Shown piece by piece: positions 32,995-43,364 of a stretch of DNA of 64,000 nucleotides. Source of the DNA: Tulasnella sp. 424 (taxonomy: Eukaryota > Basidiomycota > Agaricomycetes > Cantharellales > Tulasnellaceae); NCBI GenBank assembly GCA_019633425.1, contig WSUB01000047.1:1-64000 (forward strand), written 5' to 3'. Below the pieces are notes generated by a model. It did not search any database, was not told the origin of the DNA, and was given only the letters and a program-made list of their open reading frames with translations. The translations under genes were made by a program, and so were the position numbers. Each line of letters begins with the position of its first letter. The stretch's first letter is position 1.

Positions 32995-34712
32995 TCACGG
33001 AACGGGAATGGACAAAACACCACATTCTTCATCATCCTCCTATATCATGGGGGACAATGGTTAGCAAGTGGAAAGTAGACATCATTATCAGAGCAGTACC
33101 CACAGTGTTTTGAATTACCCACTGGACTCCGTCGAGGTCTGCCCCATCCCCCAGTAAATCCTTTAGGGTATTTAAGCTCCTCTCAGGAATGGTGCAGTCG
33201 GGCAAAGAGAGGGATCGAAGGGGTTTGGGTTCTTGTAGCCCCAATGCGACATTGTCGTATGCACTGGTCCCCTCGAGCGCGCCGCATCTTGAGCGAACAA
33301 TGTTGATCACTTCATCGATCCAGTCGTTGGAGCTCAAACGCCACCGGATGGATAGTGTCTCGAGATTTGGTAGGAGCCATCTGGTCACGCCTTCTCTGGA
33401 GTAAGGGGAAGTCAGCCCCCGTGCGAAAGAGCTGAAGTTTGCAGTCCACGATGAGTAGGCTCGGCAGACGAGTTCAAGTCTCGAAATACTGGGGAATCGG
33501 GCGTCGATGATGTCAAGAAAGCTGGAGATGTTCCATCCCATGTACCACTCCAGCTGTAGCACCTTTGAGGCAGCTGTGCTCGCGTCCGTGAAACGTCCAA
33601 AGAAAGCGGAGCAAAATGCCAGTTGCTCCTCCACGCTAAATTCGCCCTCTCCCGCCTTCAAGGTGAGGCTTACGTTCCCGTATTTGACCGATACCGCACG
33701 ACCGTACCGAATTGAGAGGTAGGGATCGCTTGCGCAGTCTAGGACGGCGTAGCTGAGGGCTGCCGACACCACGGGGTGCTGGATTGTTAAACCTCCAATC
33801 GTGTCGGTCACCGCTACTGCAGTTGCTGGAGGGCATACGATGGCTAGGAGAAGGGCGGACAATATTTGTGGGCTATTCTCAATATCGATGGCACGAAGAT
33901 GAGGTAGATGGACTGGTGGTATCAATGTGGGAGGTGGAAGCTCGATGCTGCACGACCTGATTATGAGTGATGCGAGGCGAGGGGACGATCGAAGCGCGTG
34001 GATTAACTCCTCTTCGAAATGAAGGGCAGAGATGGGGCGGTCAATTTTGATTTCCCGGAGGGTAGCGAAAGTGGTGGACCGCCAGGGAAACGATGATTGC
34101 AGAACGACGAGAGATTCTAGCTGCGTGGCCGCATTTCGGAACAGGTCGACATCAGCTGCAGCCAGTGGGATGCGTCTGATATAGAGATGCTTCAGGATTG
34201 GGGTTGGATTGGTGAGGATCGGGCGACATTGTTCAAAGGTATCGTTGAGAAGGATGAGTGAAGTCCACAAGTTGGAAGAGCGGGCTATGCACGCAATGGC
34301 CGTGTCGGAGTATCCCTTCCGCATCAGCCCATCGTGGAGAACCTCTAGCCCTCCCCCATTTTCTGCGCATTCTAATATCTTCTGAAGGAGGCGAGGCGGT
34401 GTTGAGGTCGTGACGAACTGCCAGAAGGTGGCGTTGCTTTGGACAATGTCCCGCCAACCCTTGCAAACGAGACACAAGCGGGATAGGTCGGAGTAGTACT
34501 GGGAGCAGTACTGGGAGCAGTACTGGGAGTAGTAGTAGGACTGTGAGTCGTGCTCCGGCAGAGTAAGTCGAAAAATTTGTATTGCGAGTTCAACTGGGAT
34601 ATGATTCCACACAGGGAGGTCGGCTTGCCGAGACGGAAGAAGATTAGGAGTTGGGTGCGTATAGAATTCACGGTAAACCAAGGTACTCACAGTGTGAAGT
34701 GTCGTCAGTCAT
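32995..34712 (-). CDS. F-box protein
   Basis: Substrate adaptor candidate for SCF ubiquitin ligases. The first exon is MTDDTSH from ATG 34712. A donor GTGAGTACC follows, and the second exon starts with DLPVWNHIPVELAIQIFRLT, the F-box core. That is followed by DLSRLCLVCKGWRDIVQSNATFW (its second half). The long frame 33032-34690 is therefore mostly one exon plus intron read-through at its start. The body (about residues 90-520) has leucine-spaced strands (LRAIDIENSPQILSALLLA, PNLETLSIRWRLSSND) as in the LRR-like C-terminal halves of Agaricomycete F-box proteins. After a last intron the acidic end EDDEECGVLSIPVP stops at TGA 32995-32997. A Tyr/Gln/Ser repeat interrupts the F-box. The target is unknown. 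Confidence 0.82.
34490..34535. repeat. 12-bp tandem repeat inside F-box exon
   Basis: The unit GTACTGGGAGCA occurs about three times in tandem. In the coding direction it gives repeated Tyr-(Cys/Tyr)-Ser-Gln units between the two halves of the F-box. It keeps frame, so copy-number changes would lengthen the loop without breaking the protein. Confidence 0.7.
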
Positions 34713-35221
34713 GGTTTCCTGCAAGGGCGGTGGGCGATCAAAGGGCAATCAGTGTTTGATTGGCAATCGGGTGGCTGACGGACCTAGTGGACTTGAAGGC
34801 CGCGTGGGTTCCTCGCCTCTACCGTTACTGTACATGGTCGGGCAGTCACTCAACTTACTCCATTAAGTAGATAACGCTCAATGCACGTACTGGCTAACAC
34901 TGTGTGATATTGGATTGAGAGGAACTTCTGTTGCGGGGTCACGCAGTCACGGTCAGGATATGACACGTGATGTGTTTTCTAGTTCCGGGTCACGCCTCCC
35001 ACCGTCATGAAACCTACAAGTACGTCTTTTTGCTCTCCCGGCTCTCGCTTTCTCTTCCATCACCCCCCTTCCTCGTACAGCTCTTTTCTGGCTACCTCGT
35101 TTACGGTTAGTAACCTCCTTCGAACCAAAGAACGAAACCAGCTAACCTGGCGGCTTTTCATTCATCAGGTCGAACGCATCCCCGCTTCTACTTCTATTTT
35201 CGTCCGAGATTGATCACAAGG
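34713..35221. promoter_or_regulatory. Divergent promoter, F-box / DHTKD1-like
   Basis: 509 bp between head-to-head start codons. No TATA box was recognised. A pyrimidine-rich stretch (35035-35100, CTTTTTGCTCTCCCGGCTCTC type) precedes the plus-strand gene, as is common at fungal transcription starts. Confidence 0.5.
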
Positions 35222-38200
35222 ATGCTGGTTAGACGAGCTGCTGCGAAGAGGGCTACGGGTTCCGTAACCATGAGGAGTTATCATGACCGTTCATTTGGAT
35301 TCCGTGAGCCACGAAAACTCAAGATTCCAGACTGTACGAACGCGTTTCCTTCTCCGTTCCGTCCCCAAACCTAATCTATACGCTCGCAGATACACCTTCC
35401 GAGTTGCAAAATCGCTCCACCAATGCCGCTCTTCTACGATACGTTGATTCAGTCAGACAACACGGCCATCGAGCCGCAACGATCGACCCCCTCGATCTGC
35501 TAGAGCGCGATCCTGTGCATGCTTTAGATCCGAGCCGGTATGGTCTAAACGACATGGAGAAGGAGTACTCTGTCCACGGAATTCTTTGGAACCAGCAAAT
35601 GCCTGAAGGACCAGAAGGCGGGGAGCGCCTCGAATCCGAGACTTGGAAGTTGAAAGACATCGTCGAGTTCCTGCGGTCCGTTTACGTTGGCCGGATTGCC
35701 TACGAATTTATGCATTCCCCATCAAAAAGCGAAAGACTCTGGTTCACTCATCTCTTGGAAAGTGCTGGGCCGCCTGCAAAAACTCCAATGGAAGGTGAAA
35801 CCAAAAAGAGGATGTGGGAGCTCCTTGCCCGCAGCGAGACCTTCGACCACTTCCTGCAGGCAAAGTTTCCAAATTTAAAGCGCTACGGTGAGAGACTTCA
35901 TCGAACGTTCAGGAGAGGCCATATTGACGATCTGGTTTCCAGGTCTTGAGGGTGCCGAGTCGATGCTCCCTGCGCTTGACGCTCTCTTCCGAACGTCCGC
36001 AAACGGTAAGTGAAGGCCCAGGTATATGGAAAGTTGTCTCATTTTTAGTCTCTCAGCTGGAGTTTCCTCGATCATTCTCTGTATGCCCCACCGTGGCCGG
36101 CTCTCACTCTTAACGGATTTGCTCCGCTTCAGTCCTACTGCGTTGTTCCACAAGATCAAAGGCGGGAACGAGGTACCCGAAGGCATTGAAGCCACAGGAG
36201 ATGTCATTAGTCACTTGGCTGCTTCTCCAACATTGAAGTATGGTGACAAGGAAGTTAAAGTGTCATTGCTCCAAAACCCTTCTCACCTCGGTACGTCACG
36301 AAAACAAGAGTCCGAACGCGTGTTGATACTTTATCCCCTTCCATATACAGAGGCTGTCAACCCCGTTGCCCTGGGCAAGACGCGTGCTAAGCAATACTCC
36401 ATGATTCGGGATTCATCTCCGGATTGTGCGTTGGGAGACAGGGTCATGTGCGTTCAGCTTCACGGCGATGCTGCGTTTACGGGTCAAGGTGTGGTCATGG
36501 AGACTTTGGGATTAAGTGAGTTTGAGTAGGCCTCGTAATCGCTTCTCAGACCTAATGCGAGGTTCTTAGGCAATCTTCCGCACTACACAACTGGTGGCTC
36601 CATTCACATTGTGGTTAAGTAAGTCATACCGCAATAACTGCCTGAGCCGCATTTGATACTCACCCGTCTTCTAGCAACAAGTAGGTCCAAATTGGGACTA
36701 CGAGGTCGTGGTTCATTCTAAACTTTTGTGCTTGAAGTATCGGCTATACAACGCCCGCGGCCGGTGCTCGCTCCTCTTTCTACTGTTCTGACATTGGAAA
36801 GATGGTGAACGCCCCGGTCCTTCATGTCAACGGCGATCACCCTGAAGGTTTGTCTCCGTTTTCACCTTTTTTCGTGCGGCTAGTAACACCTTTTTGCTAT
36901 CCACCAGATGTGGCTCGTGCCGTAAACATTGCCTTCGCGTATCGCAACTTCTTCCGGAGGGATATCATAATTGACTTGATGTGCTATCGTCAATGGTATG
37001 TCCTATTACGTGGTTTTCACTTAACACGGTGATGACGTTCGAGAAATAGGGGCCATAACGAACTGGATGAGCCATCGTATACATCCCCCAAGATGTACAA
37101 GCTCATTCGCAGCCGACCATCCGTCCCGAAAATGTACGAGGAGAAGCTCATTGTACGTCATCTCTATTGCCCTGCTAGTCTTGGTGATTCTGAGAACCAA
37201 CCCCGTCGACCAGAGCGAAGGTGGTCTCTCTGCCGAGGATGCGAAATCCCAGCGTGGAGCGTACAAGTCCCACCTCGAGTCTTGCTTACAATCCGTGGAA
37301 TCATACTCCCCGCCTCCTGTCCAACACGACAAGCAATGGAAGCCAGTTGTCTGGCCTGCAAGCACCCAAGCGAACGGCAACCCCGAGACAGGCTTGGAGT
37401 CGATGACGTTGACCAAAGTAGGCAAAGCTAGTGTGGAAGTTCCTGATAACTTCGTAAGTTTAGTTCTGAGATTTAAGTTGAGTTTGAATGAAGTGGAGCC
37501 GCTGACACAAACACGTCATCTTCTCCGTTCGGTCACTCTGTTTGAAATCCACTCGTATCTCGTTTTATTTTCCGGGTTACCCTTGACAACTTCCTCCTCC
37601 CCGCGTGCATGCCCCGAAACTCAAACTCATGTAGAGCATGCACCCTCGCCTTCAGCGTCACGTGAAGCATCGGCTGACCAGTCTGGAGAAGGGTACTGGG
37701 CTGGATTGGGGTACCGCAGAGGTATGTCCTTGAGGTCTCCTTCCTCTGTCACGGCCTCTTCCCACCTCCTGGACTTTGCCACGAGGTGATCCCCGCAACG
37801 GTCGTTCCAGTGCCTCGAACTCGACTTGCCCCACCTTTCGACCTCCAACAAGCCCCCCCGCGGATTCCGAGGTCCCTTTGGGGAGCCGGTCTCGTGGTTG
37901 GGCTTCGGAGGAAGATGGGGCCTCTTCCTCTTCACTCGATGTTCTCGACTTGCAAGATATCCTCTAATCCGGGGTTTATCGGATAAGCGGACTGACACGC
38001 GCACCCTGAATTTTTTTTTTTTTAATATTCGTTTAGGCGCTGGCGTTTGGCTCGCTGTTGTTGGACGGCTATGATGTCAGAATAAGTGGGCAGGACGTTG
38101 GAAGAGGCACATTTTCTCAGCGGTACGTTCGCAGTTGGGGGCTTCCTATCTTGATCTCCTTGGTTTCCATGTCCTCACATTCGTTTCGGAATGTAGTCAT

Positions 38201-39704
38201 GCGATGTTGGTCGACCAAGAGACCGAAAGAGTCGTAGTGCCGCTCAATTCCTTGTCTGACTCGCGCAAGCTGGAACTGGCAAACAGTGAGTGCAGCTCTC
38301 ATCTGTCTCCGTCTCCTGGGTTGACCGGTTATGCGCCTCACCGATCAGGCTCATTGAGCGAGATGGCTGTGCTGGGAGTAAGTCTCTATTTTGGCGAAGT
38401 CGTCACTTGACATCGCATTAGACTATTCGCAACGTCGGAGAATGATTTCTGATCTCTCCGTTGATACACTTGCATGTAGTTCGAATACGGTGTTAGCTGG
38501 GAAAGACCAGACATCCTGCCTATCTGGGAAGCTCAGTTTGGAGGTACGATTCGCGATCTCCATTCCCCCTTCATTCACTTCATTTCTCACACGACGGCCG
38601 TAAATCCCCTCCGCGCCGATAGACTTCTTTAACGGGTCGCAGGTAGGCTACTCGAATATTCCGAAGCACTCCGTCGATGACGTTCTGACGGAAATATTCG
38701 CAGGTCATAATCGACACATTCATTTCTTCATCCGAGAGTGGGGATCCTTGATGCTCATCACGCACCGAACTCGTCATCCTGAGATTTTCCTCTTATAGCA
38801 AAGTGGATGAAGCAGAGTGGATTGGTCATGCTTCTGCCGCACGGTCTTGATGGTGCAGGTCCGGAGCACTCATCTTCTAGAATCGAGAGAATGCTTCAGG
38901 TGCGTTCAACTAAATTGACATCCTATTGTACACAGATTCGACTAATATTTTGCGTGTCGTTCCCCCATAGCTAACCAACGATCGATACAACTTCCCCCGC
39001 AAGGGTGACGAAGCCCGAGCCAGGAACGTAAACATGCACGTCACTTACCCTACGACACCAGCACAGTATTTCCATCTGCTGCGCCGTCAGATGACGAGGA
39101 ATTACCGCAAGCCATTGATTGTCGCCGCACCTAAGGGCTTGCTCCGTCTCCCTGTAAGCACACTATCGACGCCATGCGCTGTGCATCATGAGCGGTTAAT
39201 GTCCATTTGACCGATCACGTTCCTCCTTTCTCCTTGTAGGCTGCTTCTTCTTCTCTGGACGACATGAAACCCGGCACGCGCTTCCAGCCCGTCTTGTCGA
39301 CGTTCGGCGAAGGTCAGGTCGAGAGAGTGATACTCCTTTCGGGCAAGTTGTACTACGACCTTGCGAAGGAAGTGACAACAAGGGGGCTCGCCGACCGCGT
39401 GGCACTTATTCGGCTTGAGGAGCTTTGCCCGTTCCCATTCCTTGAACTTGCTGATGCCTTACGCCCATTCGTTTCCACAGCCACCGACATCATTTGGGTC
39501 CAAGAGGAGGCGCGAAACCAAGGAGCCTGGGGCCACGTCTCCGAGAGACTGCGCACCGTTCTCGCCTCATTGGAGCTCGAGGGGAAAGTCAAACAGGTGG
39601 AATATCGCGGGAGGCCCGAGTCTGCTGTCCCAGCGACTGGAGTTGCGAAATGGCATGCAGCAGAACATGCTGGTCTTTTAAGAGGAGCTTTCGAAGGCCT
39701 GTGA
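35222..39704 (+). CDS. DHTKD1: 2-oxoadipate/2-oxoglutarate dehydrogenase E1, DHTKD1 type
   Basis: Thiamine-diphosphate E1 subunit of the DHTKD1 group, which decarboxylates 2-oxoadipate in lysine and tryptophan breakdown in mitochondria. ATG 35222 ([20 protein letters not shown]) is a basic presequence. The chain continues [19 protein letters not shown] and [19 protein letters not shown]. The core has [36 protein letters not shown], the spliced [30 protein letters not shown] and [18 protein letters not shown]. Then [58 protein letters not shown] and [12 protein letters not shown] follow. The end is [13 protein letters not shown] 39702-39704. More than ten introns, including one of about 315 bp (37722-38035) with an oligo-T stretch. 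The frame is intact through every splice checked. The DHTKD1 group, rather than canonical OGDH (Kgd1), is favoured by the short N-terminal region. Confidence 0.9.
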
Positions 39705-40458
39705 TGTATTCCGGATCGTCGGTTGTGGTTGCGAAGCGAGGGAGTGGGAGGATCTAGGGGAATGATGGAGGTACTTGCCGGAGGACGTGCAACGTGTTGT
39801 GGGTAGCGCGTAATGATATTCAATGATAGACATTCTACCTCGACCAATTTCGGTCAAGTCCGTCGACTTATCAGTGCAACTCGGTCCTTCTTTATCACCG
39901 ACGTAATAGATAAATCGCTCATAATCGTTTTTCGGCGCTTTTCGATGGACGGGGGGAGAATGATCTGCAGAAGGCATGGAACGAGCGAACACGTTCATGG
40001 GGTGTTTTACCAATTTGTCTCCAGAGTCTCGCATAGGCATCAGACAAGCATCTTTGCGGTCAGTCTGTCTAATTTGTGAAATTGCCTACCCACCCGAGGA
40101 TGAGGTACAAAGCACGCAGGCTATCGGATACGAGCAACACGGGCTCATGGCATCGAAGAGTCTCCCCAAGAACCTGGAAGAACGCCGGGCTCGAAGGAAT
40201 TTTCGGTCCCTCGCACGCACCCACCCCGGCGAGGTCTGTACGTATTCTGGGGTCATCCAATTACAGCCTCATCCAAGCCAATCACTGGCCTAGCGTCTTT
40301 TCAACCTCCGCATCGTCGCTGGATGAAGAATAGACTGTATAAAAGAGTCTCAAAGGCCTGTGTGGATGTTCGCTCTCACCTCTAATTTCTTTGCTCTCTC
40401 TTCCACCGTCCACCACCACATACTCCTCTCGCCTCTTCAGTGAAGACAATCGACCGAA
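39705..40458. other. Intergenic, 754 bp
   Basis: Between the DHTKD1-like stop and the methyltransferase start, both plus strand. Open frames are short and without motifs. TGTATAAAAGAG at about 40336 is a plausible TATA box for the downstream gene. Confidence 0.5.
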
Positions 40459-41941
40459 ATGCCAACGCAAGTCAGACCAATACCCTCGGCTCAACAATAC
40501 CACCCAGCTGGTTTTATATCGGGCTCACCAGCGAGCTCTGACGACGACCAATACTGGTATCATGAAGGTGAGCTGAGTCGGGAGCTCGGAGGCGGCCCTG
40601 CAAAGTGAGACGAGGCGCGGCTGTCAGGCGTGTCCTCCGCAAGGCCTCCACTCTCCTACAGGCCTTCGGATCGGACCTTCCGGTCGACGGACAACCGTCG
40701 CCAGGACCGTCTCTTGCACTTAGAGCCAATGGATTAACGGATTTTCTTTACGTTCTAGGTCGACGTTTACCAGCACAAGGGTATTGCCCATTCCCTGCAG
40801 ATGAAGAAGAAAATGAACGGTGAGCAAAAAAATCCAAACTTTCCACTTTTGCGGTTTGGCTTATCAAAGCTGTAACCGGGGGCAGATTACGCACTGTTCA
40901 TACTATTACCCAAGCCGTTCTCGGTTCGAATTACTTTGGTCCAGTGGACCGCGTTTTGTTGAAGCCCACCTCAACTGGACGGAGACGACGAGTACTTGAT
41001 GTTGGAGCTGTGAGTCAAACCTAGCTTCGCAGGCCTTGCTTAGATGTCTGAAACAACGTGTGTCTTTAGGGCACCGGATCATGGGTCCGCGAAATGGCAC
41101 AGAACTTCCCATCAGTCGACTTTTTCGGCATTGATATCATACCTGTGCCCGCAGCTGTCCAATCCCGGGGCGCAGGTGGCGCAGGCCTACTACGGATGTC
41201 CTACGACAGCGACGACGAAGCACCCGAGCTGCCCAACGTTCGGTTTGAAAGGAGCGATGTTACGATGGGTCTGAATCACGGAGATTCGGAATTCGATGTC
41301 GTCCATTGCCGAAATGTCATAACCGTTGCTGTAAGCCCGCGGCTCCCATTGATCTCACAGAAGCCAGTACTCACAGATCATGACCTCCAGATCCCAGACT
41401 ACGTTGGCGCAATTCGTGAATTCACTCGTGTACTCCGCCCTTCAGGTCTCTTGCTGTTGGCAGAGACTACCGTCCCATATACCCTGTCCGACGGCACGAC
41501 GCATAACCCCGATTCAGCTCTGTCCGAATTCACATACGCCGTCCAGAACGCCCTTCGCGCGGTGGGAATGGACCCCGAAATTCGGCTGACGTTGGAGAGT
41601 GTGGTGAAGAAGGGATCCTATAAAGAAGTAGAGACTCGCGACATCATGATTCCTTTGGGAGAGTGGCCCCAAGGTTCGTCGTGAATGCTAGGGAGTTAAG
41701 GAAGAGTTATTGATCGTTTGATACAACAGATCCCCGCCTCCGAAAGATCGGTCGATTGGGCAGAGAAGCCCTTGAAATGACCCTCAGATCGTTGACCCCT
41801 CTGCTCCGACAAGGCGGTTACGACGACGGACAGCTCTCGATGCTCCTCTCCCGAATCCACACAGAGCTCGATGCTGAGAAGCCTGGTTCGGGAAGCGGCA
41901 CCGCATTGGTCTCGACATATTTATGGGCAAAGAAGAAGTGA
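40459..41941 (+). CDS. Class I SAM-dependent methyltransferase (copy 4, distinct)
   Basis: ATG 40459 gives MPTQVRPIPSAQQYHPAGF and SDDDQYWYHEG, then an intron. The next exons carry RRLPAQGYCPFPADEEENER and NYFGPVDRVLLKPTSTGRRR. Motif I is RVLDVGAGTGSWVREMAQNF, the acidic strand-2 end is VDFFGIDIIPVPAA, then FDVVHCRNVI and LRPSGLLLLAETTVPYTL (motif III region). The tail has YLWAKKK and TGA 41939-41941. It belongs to the same broad family as the 9.6-16 kb genes but is clearly more distant, on the other strand and not part of the recent duplication. Fungal members of this group include LaeA-like regulators and secondary-metabolite enzymes; no neighbour here supports either role. Confidence 0.83.
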
Positions 41942-42383
41942 AGATTTGACGGTCTGTAACCTTTGATTTGTGTCCGCGCTTTGGGATCTGGAATTCCGAG
42001 TACATTGAGCTTTATTGATATCCGGTTTGTGACATTTCCTCTCGTACCCTCTTTGTTTCGTTCTTCTTGTGCTTGTACGGTTTGCATACCCCGCACTGTT
42101 GTACTCTGTCTCTACATTCGACGCATACTAGTAATTTAAATCCAACTTGTCTTGGCTTATTTCTACGTGAACGTCAGTGCACCTCGTTCGATCAAAATTC
42201 AGCGCACCTGACATTCCATTGGTTGGCTGTTCACAGCTCGAGCAACAAGCTGCGCTCGCAGTCGTAAGGCAACGCGACACTCAGGATGGAATACAAATCC
42301 AAGTAATGGATCCATTGACAAATAAAGCTGAGCGCGTACAGAAAGACAGTATTATCAGAGTACAAAAGGTCGATCCTTTGCAC
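41942..42383. other. Convergent intergenic region
   Basis: Between the convergent stops of methyltransferase copy 4 (plus) and the Vps68-like gene (minus). Only 3' UTRs are expected. No hairpin terminator is expected in a fungus and none was seen. Confidence 0.5.
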
Positions 42384-43064
42384 CTACAGACTCAGGCGAT
42401 ATTCATATTCACTTGGTGTGTTCTGGGCCAACCAGAGCACCATCGCCGACAACATGAGAGCTACATTCTGACCGACATTGGCGTAGCCGTAATACGTGTA
42501 AGTGTCAGCGTAGGCTGGTACTATGTACTTGAGAACGAGGACGGTCTATGTGGATGAAATCGTTAGTCGCAGTAATCCCAAGAAAGGGGTTCGTCGGAGG
42601 ACGCACCACACTGCCAGCCAAACCACCGGCCATGAGCGCAAAGCCCATGAACAGGAATAACCTTGCCCTCCAAACAAGCCCTCCGTCTCCAAAAGCGCCT
42701 CCGTCTCCTATAAGCCGCTCCTTGTCGATGAGGTTGACGATGAGGAGTCCAAAGATGGAGAGAATTCCGGGCAGCCAGTCCACAAATGCTACATGGACGG
42801 GTACGGTGTCATACGGAGCATCTGGAGGAGGTTTAGCGTGCGCAGATAGGACTGCTGCATCGAAGAACAACCAGTTTCCGAGGGCGAACTGTGAATGCCG
42901 GTCAGCATTGCAATTCCTCGGAGTGTGGTATGAGAAACCGGGGAACGAACCAGAGCGCCTGCAGTGTACACTCCAATTGGTCTCTTGTGCTGTGCAAGAG
43001 CGAGAGTTGGGAAAGGGAGAAGACACACTCGGCGTGGGTCGTACGTTGATCGAGGTAAAGACAT
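42384..43064 (-). CDS. VPS68: Vps68/UPF0220 (TMEM50-like) membrane protein
   Basis: Small four-span membrane protein of the UPF0220 family; yeast Vps68 works with ESCRT in endosome-to-vacuole sorting. ATG 43064 (MSLPRSTYDPRRVCLLPF), then RPIGVYTAGAL. TM1-2 with the family signature are FALGNWLFFDAAVLSAHAK and VHVAFVDWLPGILSIFGLLI. TM3 is ARLFLFMGFALMAGGLAGS; after an intron come VLVLKYIVPAY, YYGYANVGQNVALMLSAMV and the C terminus TPSEYEYRLSL, TAG 42384-42386. Length and topology fit the family, and all introns splice in frame. Confidence 0.88.
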
Positions 43065-43364
43065 GGTGATGAGGGAGGCGGCTGTTGGCAAGACAATGAC
43101 TGATGGGAAAAGTAGATGTTCAAATCCGTAGTCAGCTCAACAGCCGAGTGACGTCGATCTCAGGCGCCGTTTAATGAACTTTGTTAATGCAGCAGGTACG
43201 AAGGATAATGAAATGGTATTTTCGGAAAAGAAAGTCCAGTTGCGATAGGAAAGCATATAATGTACGCTACAATGAGGATGAGGTGGGGAGCTAACCGGAA
43301 TGAAGAAATGGAACGAATGAAGAGGTATTCGATGCAATGCAATGCAATGTTCCAACAAACTATG
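43065..43364. other. Intergenic, Vps68 upstream
   Basis: 300 bp between the Vps68-like start and the stop of the next minus-strand gene. It includes a short CAATGCAATGCAATG stretch near 43336. No gene. Confidence 0.5.

Noticed and set aside
33032..34690. Using the frame ends as the F-box gene limits
   Set aside because: The apparent start is a GTG that is really a splice donor, and the last about 20 codons are intron. Splicing gives 32995-34712.
37067..37789. 240-codon plus frame as a separate gene
   Set aside because: Part of it is a genuine exon of the DHTKD1-like gene read through its introns; the ends are intron sequence.
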